A DNA stretch of 22,982 nt, from IMG/VR virus record IMGVR_UViG_3300000117_000274, positions 1 through 22,982 of that record, one strand, 5' to 3'. Below, in pieces: positions 21,686-22,982 of the stretch (the first letter of the stretch is position 1; each line of letters opens with the position of its first letter). Origin of the DNA: a virus. The position numbers and the translations under genes were made by a program. The notes beneath the pieces are model-generated. The model saw only the letters and a program-made list of their open reading frames with translations. It was not told the DNA's origin and made no database searches.

Positions 21686-22064
21686 TGTTGTTTAAAGTTT
21701 TTTTGATTTTAATCCAATATTTATTGGTTGATGCTTTCTTCCAACCATTAGGGCCACCATTCCAAATTCTTGCAAGGGTTTCAAATGTCGGGGTCTTACC
21801 AGTTGTTCTATAATAGTGCTTTCCATAGTGATACAAGTACAGGTAAGCAATGTCCATACATTCATCAGGGTCATACCTGTCACTAAGCCTGTAATCCTTA
21901 TCGTATATACGATTAACATCTTCAATCACACAGGGATGTATCTGCATACAGCCAACAGCCTTACCTCCATCACCGACTGCAGATGAATCGCCATTACTCT
22001 CAACACTAATTATTGCTGAGAATAGCCACAACCATGCATGAAGGTCTAACCCAAAAGCACTCAT
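21678..22064 (-). CDS. Lytic transglycosylase-type endolysin (SLT fold)
   Basis: A 128-aa protein. The start at 22064 is decided by AAGGAGG about 7 bases upstream and by the ATGA overlap with the 57-aa gene; the longer open frame would run through that gene. The motif 'FSAIISVESNGDSSAVGDGGKAVGCMQIHP' (about 15-44) is the SLT lysozyme signature with Glu in 'SVESNG' as the likely catalytic acid, and 'TLARIWNGGPNG' is the second conserved block. It cleaves peptidoglycan glycan strands. There is no signal peptide, so it would need a holin or act within a virion. Placement at the head of the replication operon is unusual. Confidence 0.88.
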   Translation of the reverse strand: MSAFGLDLHAWLWLFSAIISVESNGDSSAVGDGGKAVGCMQIHPCVIEDVNRIYDKDYRLSDRYDPDECMDIAYLYLYHYGKHYYRTTGKTPTFETLARIWNGGPNGWKKASTNKYWIKIKKTLNNNA

Positions 22065-22234
22065 GTTGCATCCTCCTTCTCTAACAGATAGCTGACTGTT
22101 GCACAGTGCTTGAATGCCAAGTGTTGACCACCAAACCAATTCTTTAAAGTCTTGTCTGGGACACTGCGCTCAAGCCAAAATGACTGAGCTGCTTTGCTGC
22201 GATAGTATGTCACTAGTGGTGAATATTCTTTCAT
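22061..22234 (-). CDS. Small first gene of the replication operon, unknown function
   Basis: A 57-aa protein, start ATG 22234, stop overlapping the lysin ATG (ATGA at 22061-22064). It opens MKEYSPLVTYYRSKAAQ; a middle stretch 'FWLERSVPDKTLKNWFGG' and the final 'HCATVSYLLEKEDAT' suggest two or three helices. The lysin's ribosome-binding site lies inside its last codons. Its leader carries copy C of the repeated element. The size and position as the first gene fit a small regulator, but I see no reliable helix-turn-helix. Confidence 0.75.
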   Translation of the reverse strand: MKEYSPLVTYYRSKAAQSFWLERSVPDKTLKNWFGGQHLAFKHCATVSYLLEKEDAT

Positions 22235-22253
22235 GATTTTGTCTTTCTGTTAG

Positions 22254-22281
22254 TTTTTTGGGCCAGCAAAATACTGGCTTG
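22254..22281 (-). repeat. Leader repeat, copy C (upstream of the first operon gene)
   Basis: Aligns with copy B allowing one single-base gap. On the - strand it reads AAGCCAGTATTTTGCTGG, then CCCAAAAAAC, followed by an A-rich run to the ATG at 22234. Here the stem is clear: GCCAG (22262-22266) with CTGGC (22274-22278) around 7 bases. Sequence drift with the stem kept suggests that the RNA structure matters. Confidence 0.65.
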
Positions 22282-22732
22282 ATGAGAATCATTTGTAAGG
22301 TTCAATAAAAGTCAACTGATTTTTAGGATATTCTTTTTTAAAAAGGGTAGGCCCTAAAGCCCTAAAGCTGTCAGCATATTGAGGGATTGATGAACAGTAA
22401 TAGTACCGAGCTTATACAATAATATACAGTGCTATTATCTAAAAGATATTATCGGATGCTTTTGGTTATTTTGAACAGAGTAATTATCTATAAATACTCT
22501 GGATTAATGGATTGATATTTGGGTGGATTTTACAGCTAAACTCTAACTTATTATTCTGCTTATTAGTAAGACATCTTCATGGAAAACAGCTTAGAATTAT
22601 TTATATGACTTGTCGTTAATGATAAATATTTTTTTTAAAGAAATCATATTAAACACAGAGCCTTTTGATTTTTCACCTACCATAAGAAGACTTTTAATTA
22701 GCTGATTTTAGCTCTAATTCTCTGAAGCTGGG

Positions 22733-22753
22733 GATTTTGAAATTTTCAAAATC
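22733..22753. promoter_or_regulatory. Perfect 21-bp palindrome (operator or origin-site candidate)
   Basis: GATTTTGAAA (22733-22742) and TTTCAAAATC (22744-22753) are exact reverse complements around a single central T. An odd-length, uninterrupted palindrome of this kind is typical of dimeric repressor operators. There is no T-tract or GC-rich stem to make it a terminator. No repressor gene is visible in the window. Confidence 0.55.
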
Positions 22754-22786
22754 ACCAAATAACATTTTTCCCCTATTTCAGTGGGT

Positions 22787-22819
22787 TTTTACATTTATTT
22801 TACATTTTTTTTACATTTG
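22787..22819. repeat. Three tandem 11-bp repeats (TTTTACATTT + 1)
   Basis: TTTTACATTTA (22787-22797), TTTTACATTTT (22798-22808) and TTTTACATTTG (22809-22819) follow each other without gaps, identical at the first ten bases. The 11-bp period is close to one helical turn, so the units face the same side of the helix. This fits an iteron-like binding site or a bent AT-rich unwinding element. Confidence 0.75.
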
Positions 22820-22827
22820 GAGGTTTT

Positions 22828-22982
22828 GGCCCGCAGGCACCGAGGCACCGAGCCATCAGGGCACCGAGGCACACCGAGGCACAGGGCCATCAGGCCCGCA
22901 GGCACACCGAGGCACCGAGGCACCGAGCCATCAGGGCACCGAGGCACAGGGCCATCAGGCCCGCAGGCACACCGAGGCACCG
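22828..22982. repeat. GC-rich mosaic tandem repeat, 65-bp period, cut by window end
   Basis: The motif GGCCCGCAGGCAC occurs at 22828, 22893 and 22958, exactly 65 bases apart. Each full 65-bp unit is made of the same short modules: CGAGGCAC, ACCGAGGCAC, CGAGCCATCAGG, GCACCGAGGCAC and AGGGCCATCA. In unit 1 the ACCGAGGCAC module comes late, in unit 2 early. The third unit starts like unit 2 and is cut at the edge. The base composition contrasts sharply with the AT-rich DNA next to it. Open frames across it are low-complexity and not taken as genes. Confidence 0.85.

Larger units (their letters stand above)
22235..22786. other. Gene-free AT-rich control region (possible origin or promoter region)
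   Basis: No open frame of convincing length or start was seen on either strand in this stretch. It includes leader repeat C, a tandem pair of GCCCTAAA (22351-22366), many A/T runs, and the palindrome at 22733-22753. It lies upstream of the whole - strand operon, so the operon promoter should be here, although I could not pick out a convincing -35/-10 pair. AT richness, repeats and a position next to replication genes make an origin possible. Confidence 0.5.

Noticed and set aside
22065-22139. Longer lysin start at 22139
   Set aside because: It runs through the coupled 57-aa gene, whereas AAGGAGG and the ATGA overlap point clearly to 22064.
22235-22460. Sigma70-like promoters around 22387-22440
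   Set aside because: TATA-like hexamers are present (for example TTATAC and TATTAT), but in this AT-rich stretch no pair had both boxes well matched and properly spaced, so none is reported.
22597-22683. A 28-codon - strand frame in the AT-rich region
   Set aside because: It is short, with no coupling, no ribosome site and no family pattern; chance frames of this size are expected in gene-free DNA.
22795-22980. A 61-codon - strand open frame across the GC-rich repeat and T-rich repeats
   Set aside because: Its translation is a low-complexity Pro/Cys/Arg repeat followed by Lys-rich sequence from the 11-bp repeats. It exists because the repeats lack stops, and it has no leader or neighbour coupling.

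Overview
The window is part of the genome of a tailed double-stranded DNA phage with a long, non-contractile (siphovirus-type) tail. It holds a tail tube protein, a lambda G/GT-type pair of tail chaperones, a tape measure and a tail-tip hub, and no sheath. The DNA is AT-rich by eye. Genes are packed with ATGA or TAATG overlaps, and most free-standing genes have A-rich leaders instead of a strong Shine-Dalgarno. The protein families resemble those of marine and environmental phages, but nothing visible fixes the host. No integrase, tRNA, CRISPR array or insertion sequence was seen.

Layout. Bases 1-9665 (+ strand) form the structural block: the end of an unidentified (probably head) gene, a hypothetical protein, two small membrane proteins that may be holins, head-tail adaptor, gp10-like neck protein, tail terminator, tail tube, G and GT chaperones made by a -1 frameshift, tape measure, distal tail protein, a large hub protein with chitobiase-like C-terminal domains, and a protein joining a helix-turn-helix to a metallophosphoesterase. 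Bases 9657-22234 (- strand, convergent, overlapping by 9 bp) form the replication block. Read from its promoter-proximal end it has a 57-aa protein, a lytic transglycosylase, a TOPRIM primase-helicase, a 59-aa basic protein, two conserved phage proteins of unknown role, an SSB-like protein, a terminator, a DnaQ-like exonuclease, a DnaE-like polymerase, four small hypothetical genes with structured leaders, a DUF932 protein, a second terminator, an SNF2-like helicase and a VRR-NUC-type nuclease. Bases 22235-22982 carry no convincing gene. They hold a leader element, a perfect palindrome, three 11-bp tandem repeats and a GC-rich mosaic repeat cut off by the window end.

How it works together. 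The - strand block gives the phage most of its own replication set: primase-helicase, polymerase with separate proofreading exonuclease, ssDNA-binding protein, SNF2-like ATPase and nuclease. The + strand block builds the neck and tail. Lysis genes appear split between blocks: candidate holins among the structural genes, the wall-degrading enzyme at the head of the replication operon. The most interesting signals are non-coding. They are a textbook GGGAAAA slippery site plus hairpin, a leader element repeated in front of several - strand genes, a 28-nt exact repeat in front of two small genes, terminators placed so close to the next start that readthrough seems required, and the composite repeat region at the right end.
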